From Uliginosibacterium flavum (lineage in GTDB: Bacteria; Pseudomonadota; Gammaproteobacteria; Burkholderiales; Rhodocyclaceae), in the NCBI RefSeq assembly GCF_040566545.1, contig NZ_JBEWZI010000002.1, forward strand, positions 62,001 to 126,000: 64,000 bases of DNA. Direction: 5' to 3'. The notes under the pieces are model-generated. The model searched no databases. It saw only the letters and a program-made list of their open reading frames with translations, and was not told the DNA's origin. Of the stretch, positions 45,703-53,859 are shown piece by piece (the first letter of the stretch is position 1; every line of letters starts with the position of its first letter). The position numbers were made by a program, and so were the translations under genes.

Positions 45703-47787
45703 ATGAAACCCCGCGACAATAACGAACATCCGCCCCCCTCACCCCGGAGCCCTCTGTCATCTGCCCTGTCGATCCTGATGCTGGCGGCAGTGCTTGGGCT
45801 GGTCTGGTTTGCCGCGCTGCCCGCCGAAGCATTCAAGGGAGGTACGGACCCACTGCGCTTTACCCTGATCATCATCATCGCGCTGGTCGCGGTCGCCACC
45901 TGGGGCGTGCTGCTGGCCAAAGCGCAAAACCAGCGCGCAGGACAGATCGAGGAAGAACGCGATCTGTTCTTTCGCCTGTCACTGGATATTTTCGGGGTCC
46001 TCAGTCTCAGCGGTCATTTCGAGCGCCTCAACCCTGCGCTGGTGAATATCCTCGGACTGAAACCAGAAAATATTGTCGGCATGTCCTTGCTTGATATCGT
46101 TCATGCCGAAGACCTCGGCATTGCCCGGAAAGGCCTGACCGCCCTGGCCAACGGTCGCCCAAGCCAATTCGAGCTTCGCTGCCGCTGCGGCGATGGCAGC
46201 TACCGCTGGCTGAACTGGAGCGCGAACCCACTGCTTGAAGAATCGCGAATCTACGCCGTCGCCCACGACGTAACCGGCCGCAAGGCCAGCGAAGACGCGC
46301 TGCGCACGGAGTCCACTTTCCGCAAGGCCATGGAGGACTCAGTATTAACGGGGCTGCGCGCAATCGACCGCGAAGGCCGCATCATTTACGTCAATCACGC
46401 CTTCTGTGAACTGGTGGGCTACAGCGCCGAAGAGTTGATCGGCCAGAAGCCGCCCTTTCCCTACTGGCCGGACAAGGAGCACGCACAGAACTGGTACAAG
46501 CTCCATCTTTGCCTGGCGGGGGAAGCGCCCACTCAAGGCATGGAGCTGCGCGTTCGCCGACGCAACGGAAAGCTGCTCGACGTACGCCTGCACATATCCC
46601 CGCTGATAGATGCTCACGGCATTCAGACCGGCTGGATGACGGCGATGACCGACATCACCGAACAAGGCCGCGCCCGCGCCGAGCTGCAAGCCGCCAATGA
46701 TCGCATCACCACCGTTCTCGAAGGGCTGGACGCCGCCGTATATGTGGCCGAAGCCAGCAGCGGCACCCTGCTCTACACCAATCGCGCCTACGAAGCACAG
46801 GCCCGCTTTGCCGGCGAAACCAGCCACATTGGGCTACCGCAACCCGAGCTGGGCGACTACCCGGTAGATCCGCGCAAACTCAACGCTCGCGATGTACCCC
46901 GCGAACTTTTCGATGGCGAGCTGCAGCACCCGGCCACGGGCCAGTGGTTTCACCTGCGCGAGCGCGCCTTGCGCTGGGTTGATGGCCGTGTCGTGCGCCT
47001 CGCAGTCGCCACTGACGTCTCGGCACTGAAACGTGCTGAAGAACTCAATCGTGCCCAGGAGGAACGCCTCGCCCGTACCTCACGCCTGATCACCATGGGT
47101 GAAATGGCCTCCACTCTGGCCCACGAACTGAACCAGCCGCTCTCGGCAATCTCCAACTACAGCATGGGCTGCGTCAATCGGCTGAAGAGTGGCAATTACA
47201 AGCACGAAGACATTCTCGGCGCGATGGAAAAGGCCAGCGCCCAGGCCGCGCGGGCCGGCAACATCGTACGCCGAGTGCGTGATTTCGTACGCAAGAGTGA
47301 GCCACGCCGGGCACTGGTGAATATCGGTCAGATCGCCGAAGAGGCGCTGGGCATTGCCGGCATCGAGGCCCGCCGACTGGGCGCTCGGGTCAGCACCAAT
47401 ATCCCCGGCGATTTACCACTGGTCATGGCCGATCGCATCATGGTCGAACAGGTGCTGATGAACCTGATCAAGAACGCCGCTGAAGCCATGCAGGATCTGC
47501 CGCTGGATGAACGCCAGATTCACCTGAGGGCCCGCCTCACCGCCGACGCCATCGAAGTCAGCGTCAGCGACCACGGTTGTGGCGTCAGCCCGGAGCACCT
47601 GGAAAACCTGTTTTCACCCTTCTTTACGACCAAGCAGGATGGCATGGGCATGGGCCTGAACATCTGCCGTTCGATCATCGAATTCCACAAAGGTCGGCTG
47701 TGGGTTGACGCGAACCCGGCCGGAGGGAGTATCTTCACCTTTACATTGCCGCAGGAGAAAAATCTTGGTTCAGAACATGACACATAA
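45703..47787 (+). CDS. Membrane PAS sensor histidine kinase (FixL-like)
   Basis: 694 residues. Two N-terminal membrane helices (ILMLAAVLGLVWFAALPAEA; FTLIIIIALVAVATWGV), then two or three PAS domains (FFRLSLDIFGVLSLSGHFER; GLRAIDREGRIIYVNHAFCE; TTVLEGLDAAVYVAEASSG), HisKA with H474 in STLAHELNQPLSAISNY, and HATPase (NLIKNAAEAM; GMGMGLNICRS). No heme-ligand signature of true FixL is obvious, so the sensed cue is unknown. Divergent from the pdh operon and paired with the response regulator downstream. Confidence 0.9.
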   Translation: MKPRDNNEHPPPSPRSPLSSALSILMLAAVLGLVWFAALPAEAFKGGTDPLRFTLIIIIALVAVATWGVLLAKAQNQRAGQIEEERDLFFRLSLDIFGVLSLSGHFERLNPALVNILGLKPENIVGMSLLDIVHAEDLGIARKGLTALANGRPSQFELRCRCGDGSYRWLNWSANPLLEESRIYAVAHDVTGRKASEDALRTESTFRKAMEDSVLTGLRAIDREGRIIYVNHAFCELVGYSAEELIGQKPPFPYWPDKEHAQNWYKLHLCLAGEAPTQGMELRVRRRNGKLLDVRLHISPLIDAHGIQTGWMTAMTDITEQGRARAELQAANDRITTVLEGLDAAVYVAEASSGTLLYTNRAYEAQARFAGETSHIGLPQPELGDYPVDPRKLNARDVPRELFDGELQHPATGQWFHLRERALRWVDGRVVRLAVATDVSALKRAEELNRAQEERLARTSRLITMGEMASTLAHELNQPLSAISNYSMGCVNRLKSGNYKHEDILGAMEKASAQAARAGNIVRRVRDFVRKSEPRRALVNIGQIAEEALGIAGIEARRLGARVSTNIPGDLPLVMADRIMVEQVLMNLIKNAAEAMQDLPLDERQIHLRARLTADAIEVSVSDHGCGVSPEHLENLFSPFFTTKQDGMGMGLNICRSIIEFHKGRLWVDANPAGGSIFTFTLPQEKNLGSEHDT

Positions 47788-48409
47788 CATTCACCCATCC
47801 GAACAGCTCGTCTACATCGTTGACGACGACGAAGCCCTGCGCGACTCACTGATCTGGCTGCTCGAATCGACCGGCCTCAAGTCCCTAGCCTTCGAATCAG
47901 CCGAGGCCTTTCTGGCTGCCTACAGCGCGAAGATGAATGGCTGCCTGGTTCTGGATATCCGCATGCCCGGCATGAGCGGCCTGGAATTACATGAAAAACT
48001 CAATGCCATGCACGCCACCCTGCCGGTGATCTTCATCACTGGTCACGGCGATGTACCAATGGCCGTTTCCGCGCTCAAAAAAGGGGCTGTGGATTTCATC
48101 GAAAAGCCCTTCAACGACCAGGAAATGGTCAGCCTGATCCGCGGTGCCCTGGCCGAAGATCTCAAACACCACGGCGCCCGCCTGCAGGAAGCGGACGCCC
48201 AGCGCCGCATCGACGGCCTGACCCCGCGCGAGCGTGAAGTTCTGGAACTGATCGTTGCCGGCCGCCTGAACAAGCAGATCGCCGACGACCTGGGCATCAG
48301 CATCAAGACGGTGGAAGTGCACCGTGCGCGGGTGATGGAAAAAATGGGCGTGAATTCACTGGCCGAACTGGTGCAGCATGTGATGATCTCGGCGCCGAAA
48401 CACGAGTAA
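47765..48409 (+). CDS. LuxR/FixJ-type response regulator
   Basis: 214 residues from the TTG at 47765. I prefer this start because AGGAG at 47753-47757 is 7 bp upstream; the ATG at 47777 would be 19 bp away. Receiver (VYIVDDDEALRDSLIWLLES; D in CLVLDIRMPG; K in FIEKPFN) and C-terminal helix-turn-helix (LTPREREVLELIVAGRLNKQ; KTVEVHRARVMEKM) match FixJ/TodT/StyR. It overlaps the kinase gene by 23 bp, so the two are coupled. Targets unknown; the adjacent aceE promoter is an obvious candidate. Confidence 0.9.
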   Translation: MVQNMTHNIHPSEQLVYIVDDDEALRDSLIWLLESTGLKSLAFESAEAFLAAYSAKMNGCLVLDIRMPGMSGLELHEKLNAMHATLPVIFITGHGDVPMAVSALKKGAVDFIEKPFNDQEMVSLIRGALAEDLKHHGARLQEADAQRRIDGLTPREREVLELIVAGRLNKQIADDLGISIKTVEVHRARVMEKMGVNSLAELVQHVMISAPKHE

Positions 48410-48424
48410 GCAGCCGCAGAAAAT

Positions 48425-48493
48425 GATTCTGGCGTTGTTGCGCCTCCTTGCCGTACCAAAGTACTGCCTGCGTCGGCGCGGCTAGCCAGAATC
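48425..48493. repeat. Inverted repeat after the response regulator
   Basis: GATTCTGGC (48425-48433) and GCCAGAATC (48485-48493) form a 9-bp stem; the centre holds a smaller GTAC...GTAC palindrome and CGTTGTTGCGCCTCCTTGCC. It resembles dispersed repeats of the same general region in Rhodocyclales-type genomes. Confidence 0.6.
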
Positions 48494-48556
48494 GCTACGT
48501 TTCACTTCGCTTCATTTTGCTGCGATTTCTTCGCCCCAACTTTATTACGAAGAAAA

Positions 48557-48588
48557 CAAAAGGCCCGATCCATGGATCGGGCCTTTTG
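48557..48588. terminator. 32-bp perfect palindrome terminator
   Basis: CAAAAGGCCCGATCCA (48557-48572) is followed directly by its exact reverse complement (48573-48588), with A-run and T-run flanks. It separates the response regulator from convergent trpC and works both ways. Confidence 0.92.
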
Positions 48589-48605
48589 CTTTTGAATCGC
48601 ACGGC

Positions 48606-49436
48606 TTAGGCAAACAGCCGCGCCAGCTCGACGCCCGGCTCATCCGCGCGCATGAAAGCCTCACCGACGAGAAAAGCATGCACGCCATGGGCACGCATGC
48701 TGGCCACATCCTGCGGACCGAAGATGCCGCTCTCGGTCACCACGATGCGGCCTGCTGGGATACGCGCGAGCTGCGACAGCGTCACCTCCAGCGAGACCTC
48801 GAAAGTACGCAGGTTGCGGTTGTTGATACCCAGCAGGGGCGTCGTCAATTGCACGGCCAGACCCAGCTCCTCAGCACTGTGCACCTCGACCAGCACGGCC
48901 ATGCCCAGATCATGTGCCAGCTGCTCAAGCTCCAGCATATGACTGACGGCAGAACGGCTTGTCGAGGCATTCACCGTGCCGTCCGGCGGCAGAAAGGCGG
49001 CCACGATCAGCAGGATCGCATCCGCGCCCATCGCGCGCGCCTCGAAGACCTGATAGGCGTCGATGATGAAATCCTTGCGCAGTACCGGCAAGCTGCAGGC
49101 TTCGCGCGCCGCCTGCAGGTATTCGGGCGAGCCCTGAAAGTAATCGCGATCGGTCAACACCGACAGACAGGCTGCGCCGCCTTTTTCATACGAGGCCGCA
49201 ATCTCGGCAGGCCGGAAATCGGCGCGAATCACGCCTTTCGAGGGGCTGGCTTTTTTGACCTCGGCAATCACGCCCGCGCCGCCGGCAGCAATTTTCGCGC
49301 GGATTGCGCCAACAAAATCACGCACAGGAGCCCCGTCGCGAGCAGCTTCAACAATGGCTTCACGCGAGACTTCGCGCTCGGCGGCTTCAATTTCCACCCG
49401 TTTGGTGGCGAGGATTTTTTGCAGAATGTCGGACAT
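48606..49436 (-). CDS. trpC: Indole-3-glycerol phosphate synthase
   Basis: 276 residues. Motifs: ILQKILATKRVEIEAA, EVKKASPSKGVIRADFRP, LRKDFIIDAYQVFEARAMGA and INNRNLRTFEVSLE. It closes the indole ring in tryptophan synthesis. There is an insertion of ~10 residues (PPDGTVNASTSRSAVSHM region). It stands alone: no trpE, trpG or trpD next to it. Confidence 0.96.
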   Translation of the reverse strand: MSDILQKILATKRVEIEAAEREVSREAIVEAARDGAPVRDFVGAIRAKIAAGGAGVIAEVKKASPSKGVIRADFRPAEIAASYEKGGAACLSVLTDRDYFQGSPEYLQAAREACSLPVLRKDFIIDAYQVFEARAMGADAILLIVAAFLPPDGTVNASTSRSAVSHMLELEQLAHDLGMAVLVEVHSAEELGLAVQLTTPLLGINNRNLRTFEVSLEVTLSQLARIPAGRIVVTESGIFGPQDVASMRAHGVHAFLVGEAFMRADEPGVELARLFA

Positions 49437-49541
49437 GGCGGCTGGCTTCAGGGATTCAAGGGGATGCCCGCGCTGCGGGGATCTCGTCAGACCTTATGGT
49501 ACCGGCAAACCCCAAACAACGGGCTGCTGACAGCCCCCCCC

Positions 49542-49663
49542 CAGGCAGGCAGCCCAAGACGCGCACCGGACGGACATCTCCAGCCTGTCATGCCGCACAA
49601 GCCCGGCCCGAAAGGGTCTACAGCACCCCATGTTCGACAGGCAAGCGCCGTGCGGCTCTCCAG
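49542..49663 (+). repeat. Tandem array of the 40-bp intergenic repeat (copies F)
   Basis: Two good units at 49581-49623 and 49621-49663 share their terminal CAG, giving a 40-bp period; a degenerate unit precedes (from 49542) and a partial one follows. Blocks: CAGCCTG/CAGCACC, 14 bases, CCCGG/CAAGC, 7 bases, GGGTCTACAG/GGCTCTCCAG. Located between divergent trpC and rsmB. Confidence 0.7.
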
Positions 49664-49690
49664 CACCTGCCCGACAGGCTGCCAGACCCG

Positions 49691-49696
49691 TACAAT
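49691..49696 (+). promoter_or_regulatory. Putative -10 element of rsmB
   Basis: TACAAT ends 7 bp before the rsmB ATG, suggesting a leaderless or very short-leader transcript, as for dacB. No ribosome site is visible. Confidence 0.4.
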
Positions 49697-49703
49697 GCCG
49701 GCC

Positions 49704-51113
49704 ATGAACTCAAAACCTTTCGCGCGCCGCCCCGGCGCACGCCCCTCGTCGGGCCATGCCGCCCCCTCTTCCTCCTCTTCCCGTTCCGATCAAGCTCGCC
49801 GCCCGCCGCCGCGTGCCTTGCCCGCGCTGCCCACCGGCTCGCTGAGTGAATCCCTGCTGGTTGCCAGCGATGGCTTGGCGGCCGTGCTGAAAGGCTACGC
49901 CCTCAACGATGGCCTGCTGGGCCTGTGGCGCGCTTATCCGGAACTGACCGCCGCCTCGCGCGGTGCGGTGCAGGATCTGCTTTACAGCACGCTGCGCGAT
50001 CACGGCCGTGGCAGCTCCATCCTGCAAACCCTGCTGTCCAAACCGCTGGAAGAGCCGCGCATCGAAGCGCTGCTGCTGATCGCCCTGCACCGACTGGAAA
50101 CGCGCCCGGAAACTGCCCACACTGTGGTGGATCAGGCCGTGGAAGCGGCGGCACATCTGGCCGAAGGCCGCCTCAAGGCGCTCGTCAATGGCGTGCTGCG
50201 CAATGCGCTGCGCCAGTGGCCGGCGCTGATCGCCGGGCTGGCCGACAAGCCCGAGGCGCATTGGCGGCATCCCGCCTGGTGGATCGAAAAAGTGCAGCAC
50301 CAGCATCCCGAGCACTGGCAGGCGCTGTTGGCGGGCAATAACACTCACCCACCAATGAGCCTGCGCATTAATCCTCGCCGCAGCTCGCTGACGGACTATA
50401 GGCGCGAGCTGGAGGCGGCCGACATTTCCTGCGTGGAACTGGGGCCGCTGGCCCTACGCCTGAATACGCCACGTCCGGTGGCTGCGTTGCCGGGCTTCGC
50501 CGAGGGCCGCGTGTCGGTTCAGGATTGGGGGGCTCAGCAGGCGGCAACGCTACTGGATCTGCAGGACGGACAACGCGTGCTCGACGCCTGCGCCGCGCCG
50601 GGCGGCAAAACCGCCCACTTGCTGGAGCTGGCCGACATTCAGCTGCTGGCCATCGAACTGGAAGAGTCGCGCTGCCAGCGCGTGCGCGACAACCTGAGCC
50701 GCCTGGGCTTGACGGCCGAGTTGCAAACCGCCGATTGCAGCCACACCCGCGACTGGTGGGACGGCCAGGCTTTCGACAGGATTCTGGCCGATGTGCCGTG
50801 CTCGGCCTCGGGCGTGGCGCGTCGTCATCCGGACATCAAATGGCTGCGCCGCGCGGAGGATGTTGCGGGTTTCGCAACGGTTCAGGCCGAAATCCTCGAT
50901 GCACTGTGGCTAGTGCTGGCGCCGGGCGGGAAAATGCTTTATCTCACTTGTTCCGTCTTCGCTGAAGAGAATGGACAGCAGGTCGCGCGTTTCGCGGCCC
51001 GCCACGCCAACTGCCGCCGCGCGGCCTTTGCAGACGGAACAACCGAGAAACAATGGCTGCCCGACGCCCAACATGACGGCTTCTACTTCGCACTGCTGGA
51101 AAAAACTCTCTGA
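49704..51113 (+). CDS. rsmB: 16S rRNA (cytosine-967-C5) methyltransferase
   Basis: 469 residues. N-terminal NusB-like domain (LYSTLRDHGRGSSILQTLL), methyltransferase core with SAM loop DACAAPGGKTAHLLELA, the catalytic pair in DVPCSASGVARRHPDIKW and LTCSVFAEENGQQV. A basic, Ser-rich N-tail of ~45 residues precedes the conserved part. It modifies 16S rRNA. First of four same-strand genes ending with ntrX; this linkage is common in betaproteobacteria. Confidence 0.95.
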   Translation: MNSKPFARRPGARPSSGHAAPSSSSSRSDQARRPPPRALPALPTGSLSESLLVASDGLAAVLKGYALNDGLLGLWRAYPELTAASRGAVQDLLYSTLRDHGRGSSILQTLLSKPLEEPRIEALLLIALHRLETRPETAHTVVDQAVEAAAHLAEGRLKALVNGVLRNALRQWPALIAGLADKPEAHWRHPAWWIEKVQHQHPEHWQALLAGNNTHPPMSLRINPRRSSLTDYRRELEAADISCVELGPLALRLNTPRPVAALPGFAEGRVSVQDWGAQQAATLLDLQDGQRVLDACAAPGGKTAHLLELADIQLLAIELEESRCQRVRDNLSRLGLTAELQTADCSHTRDWWDGQAFDRILADVPCSASGVARRHPDIKWLRRAEDVAGFATVQAEILDALWLVLAPGGKMLYLTCSVFAEENGQQVARFAARHANCRRAAFADGTTEKQWLPDAQHDGFYFALLEKTL

Positions 51114-51720
51114 GCCTTCGCGGCATCGGGCGGTCAGCGGCCGTCCGTATCCGGCATTGTTCGCCCTGATCCTGCTGTGCCTGACACTGCTGCAGATGCC
51201 CGGCGCACAGGCCGCCGGCAATGGCATGGAGTTCCGCTATCACGAGGTGGTGCCGGTTGACCTGCTCTACATCGTGAACGCCTCGGTGGAGTTGCAGCCC
51301 AGCCCACGTCTGCAGGAGATGGTGGAAAGCGGCCTGTCCGTGCCCTTTCAGGCCGAGTTCGTGCTGACACGCCCGCGCTGGTACTGGCTGGATGAAACCA
51401 TCGTGGCGCGAACCATGAATTTCCGCCTCGCCTATCATGCCCTGACTCGCCAGTATCGTCTGTCGATCGGCAGCATTCACCGCAGCTTCGCCAGTTTCGA
51501 CGAGGCTTTGCGGGCGATGCTCACCCTGCGCAACTGGATGGTGCTGGATCGCAGCCGCCTGAGCGATGGTGAGCCCTACGAAGCCGCCCTGCGCATGCGT
51601 CTGGATATTGGCCAACTACCCAAGCCCTTCCAGGTCGCAGCGCTGGGCAACCGCGAGCTGGATCTGACAACAGGCTGGGCGCGCTGGAATTTCGTCGCCT
51701 CGGCGATGGACACGCGATGA
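51073..51720 (+). CDS. DUF4390 secreted protein
   Basis: 215 residues from ATG 51073, overlapping rsmB by 41 bp; the start is uncertain. A signal peptide-like helix (ALFALILLCLTLLQMPGAQA) precedes the DUF4390 domain (VPVDLLYIVNASVELQPSPR; VLTRPRWYWLDETIV; RLSIGSIHRSFASFDEAL). Function unknown; gene position upstream of ntrY is conserved in betaproteobacteria, hinting at a link to NtrYX signalling in the periplasm. Stop overlaps ntrY by 4 bp. Confidence 0.85.
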   Translation: MTASTSHCWKKLSEPSRHRAVSGRPYPALFALILLCLTLLQMPGAQAAGNGMEFRYHEVVPVDLLYIVNASVELQPSPRLQEMVESGLSVPFQAEFVLTRPRWYWLDETIVARTMNFRLAYHALTRQYRLSIGSIHRSFASFDEALRAMLTLRNWMVLDRSRLSDGEPYEAALRMRLDIGQLPKPFQVAALGNRELDLTTGWARWNFVASAMDTR

Positions 51721-53834
51721 AACGACTGATTCTCGTCGTTTCGGCCATCGGCACGATCCTGCTGTTTCTGCTTGCCTCGGCCGGCGCGAACACCTCGCTG
51801 TTTTCGCACAACTACCCGCTCCTGCTAGGTCTGAACGTGCTGCTGGCGCTGGGTCTGGCGGTGCTGGTAGGCATTCAGCTGCACACCCTGTGGCGCGAAT
51901 ACCGTCAGCGCAAATTCGGCTCACGCCTCAAACTCAAACTGATCGGCATGTTCATGCTGCTGGCCGTACTGCCCGGCACGCTGATCTATGCAGTGTCGGT
52001 GCAATTCGCCGTGCGCTCCATCGAGTCCTGGTACAACGTGCGCGTGGACTCCGCGCTGGAATCGGGACTGGATCTGGGCCGCAGCGCTCTGGATGCCCTC
52101 CTCAATCAGCTCGGTGAACGCAGCCGCAGTATCGCACTGGAGCTCGGAGACAATGGCCAGCCGGGGCTCGGGGCGCTGGTGCGCATTCGCGAACAACTGG
52201 ATGCCGACGAGGTTTCAGTGCTCTCGACCAGTGGACGCATCATCGCCACGACCGGCGACATGCGCAACGGCTTGGCCCCGGATGTACTGCCCTCTACCCA
52301 GCTGCGTCAGGCACGGCAAGGGCGCGGGTTTCGGGCCGTTGAAGGTGACGGAGACAGACTGGTAATGCGCGTGGTGGTGCCGATTGCCAGCCGCCTGTTT
52401 CAGGCGGATCCGCTGCTGATGCAAGTGCGCGTACCCGTGCCGGAAGCGCTGGCCCAAAGCGCCGAGCGCATCCAGGAACTGCATCAGAACTATCAGGAGT
52501 TGCGCCTCGCACGCCAGGGCCTCAAACAGATCTACCTGATCACACTGACTCTGGCACTGCTGCTGAGCATGTTTGCCGCCGTCGGCATCGCCTTCATGTT
52601 TGCTCGATCCTTGTCGGCGCCACTGGCGATACTGGCCGAAGGCACCCAGGCGGTAGCGGCGGGTGACTTCTCGCCGCGTCAGTCACTTCCCGCGCGTGAC
52701 GAACTGGGCGTGCTGACACAATCCTTCAACCGCATGACCCGCCAGTTGCTGGATGCCCGCGCCCAGGCTGAAAAAAATCGTGCCGCCGTGGATGCAGCCC
52801 GCGCCTATCTGGAAAGCGTGCTCGCCAATCTTTCGGCTGGCGTGCTGGCGTTCTCGGCCAAGGGTGAATTACGTGCAGCCAACCAGGGGGCGCTGACCAT
52901 CCTGCAGGATGATCTGGGTGGTTATGAAGCCCTGACGCTCAATGACTGGACGGGACACACCCGTTTTCGCGACAGCATCCTGGCCGGCTTTGCCGACAAC
53001 GAAAATTACTGGCACAAACAAATTGAAATCGACCACGGCGAGGGCGTGATCCAGACCCTGCTACTGCATGGATCGCAATTGCCGCAGGGCTCGGAAGGCG
53101 GTTTCGTAGTGGTCTTCGATGACATCTCCGAACTCATTTCTGCGCAACGCAATGCAGCCTGGGCGGAAGTCGCGCGGCGCCTGGCGCACGAGATCAAGAA
53201 CCCGCTCACCCCCATCCAGCTCTCGGCCGAACGCCTGCAGCACAAGCTGCTGGATCACCTCAACGAGGCGGATCAGGCCATGCTGACCCGCGCCACGCAA
53301 ACAATCGTTAACCAGGTCGAGGCGATGAAGAATCTGGTGAATGGCTTCCGCGACTATGCCCGCCTGCCCCCACCACAGCTTGCCCCCATCGATCTGAACG
53401 CGCTGCTGCGCGAGGTGCTGGTACTTTACGAAGGCGCAAGCATCCCCATTCTGGCCGAATTCGCCAGCACACTCCCTTTCATACACGCCGATGCCAGCCA
53501 GCTGCGTCAGGTTATCCACAACCTGCTGCAGAACGCACAAGACGCCGTCACAGAACAAGTGGCGGGGCACATCACTGTACTGACCCGTCTTGACGGCAAA
53601 CGCGTCGAATTACTGGTGCGCGACAATGGCTGCGGTTTTCCCGCCGCCATCCTGGCCCGTGCCATGGAACCGTATGTCACGACCAAACCGCGCGGATCCG
53701 GGCTCGGCCTGGCAATCGTGCGAAAAATCATTGAGGACCACCGAGGCGAGATCAGTCTGAGCAACCGGGCAGAAGGCGGCGCCGAAGTAAAAGTACGACT
53801 GCGCCTCGCACAACAAGAAGCTGTGGTAAATTAG
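51717..53834 (+). CDS. ntrY: NtrY-type nitrogen sensor histidine kinase
   Basis: 705 residues. N-terminal membrane helices (LILVVSAIGTILLFLLAS; YPLLLGLNVLLALGLAVLVG; LIGMFMLLAVLPGTLIYAVS), periplasmic/extracytoplasmic loop with NVRVDSALESGLDLG, another helix (IYLITLTLALLLSMFAAV), HAMP, PAS, HisKA (RRLAHEIKNPLTPIQLSAER), and HATPase (LLQNAQDAV; GSGLGLAIVRKI). Pairs with NtrX to sense nitrogen or redox state. Confidence 0.93.
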   Translation: MKRLILVVSAIGTILLFLLASAGANTSLFSHNYPLLLGLNVLLALGLAVLVGIQLHTLWREYRQRKFGSRLKLKLIGMFMLLAVLPGTLIYAVSVQFAVRSIESWYNVRVDSALESGLDLGRSALDALLNQLGERSRSIALELGDNGQPGLGALVRIREQLDADEVSVLSTSGRIIATTGDMRNGLAPDVLPSTQLRQARQGRGFRAVEGDGDRLVMRVVVPIASRLFQADPLLMQVRVPVPEALAQSAERIQELHQNYQELRLARQGLKQIYLITLTLALLLSMFAAVGIAFMFARSLSAPLAILAEGTQAVAAGDFSPRQSLPARDELGVLTQSFNRMTRQLLDARAQAEKNRAAVDAARAYLESVLANLSAGVLAFSAKGELRAANQGALTILQDDLGGYEALTLNDWTGHTRFRDSILAGFADNENYWHKQIEIDHGEGVIQTLLLHGSQLPQGSEGGFVVVFDDISELISAQRNAAWAEVARRLAHEIKNPLTPIQLSAERLQHKLLDHLNEADQAMLTRATQTIVNQVEAMKNLVNGFRDYARLPPPQLAPIDLNALLREVLVLYEGASIPILAEFASTLPFIHADASQLRQVIHNLLQNAQDAVTEQVAGHITVLTRLDGKRVELLVRDNGCGFPAAILARAMEPYVTTKPRGSGLGLAIVRKIIEDHRGEISLSNRAEGGAEVKVRLRLAQQEAVVN

Positions 53835-53859
53835 CAACACTCTGTTGCGGTGGGCCGGT

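Noticed and set aside
3208..49663. Reading the 40-bp repeats as a CRISPR array
   Set aside because: The copies are dispersed, the constant and variable blocks alternate inside one unit, and there are no cas genes.
48678..49703. Upstream in-frame extension of rsmB
   Set aside because: It runs antisense through trpC and through the repeat array; the family begins near 49704.
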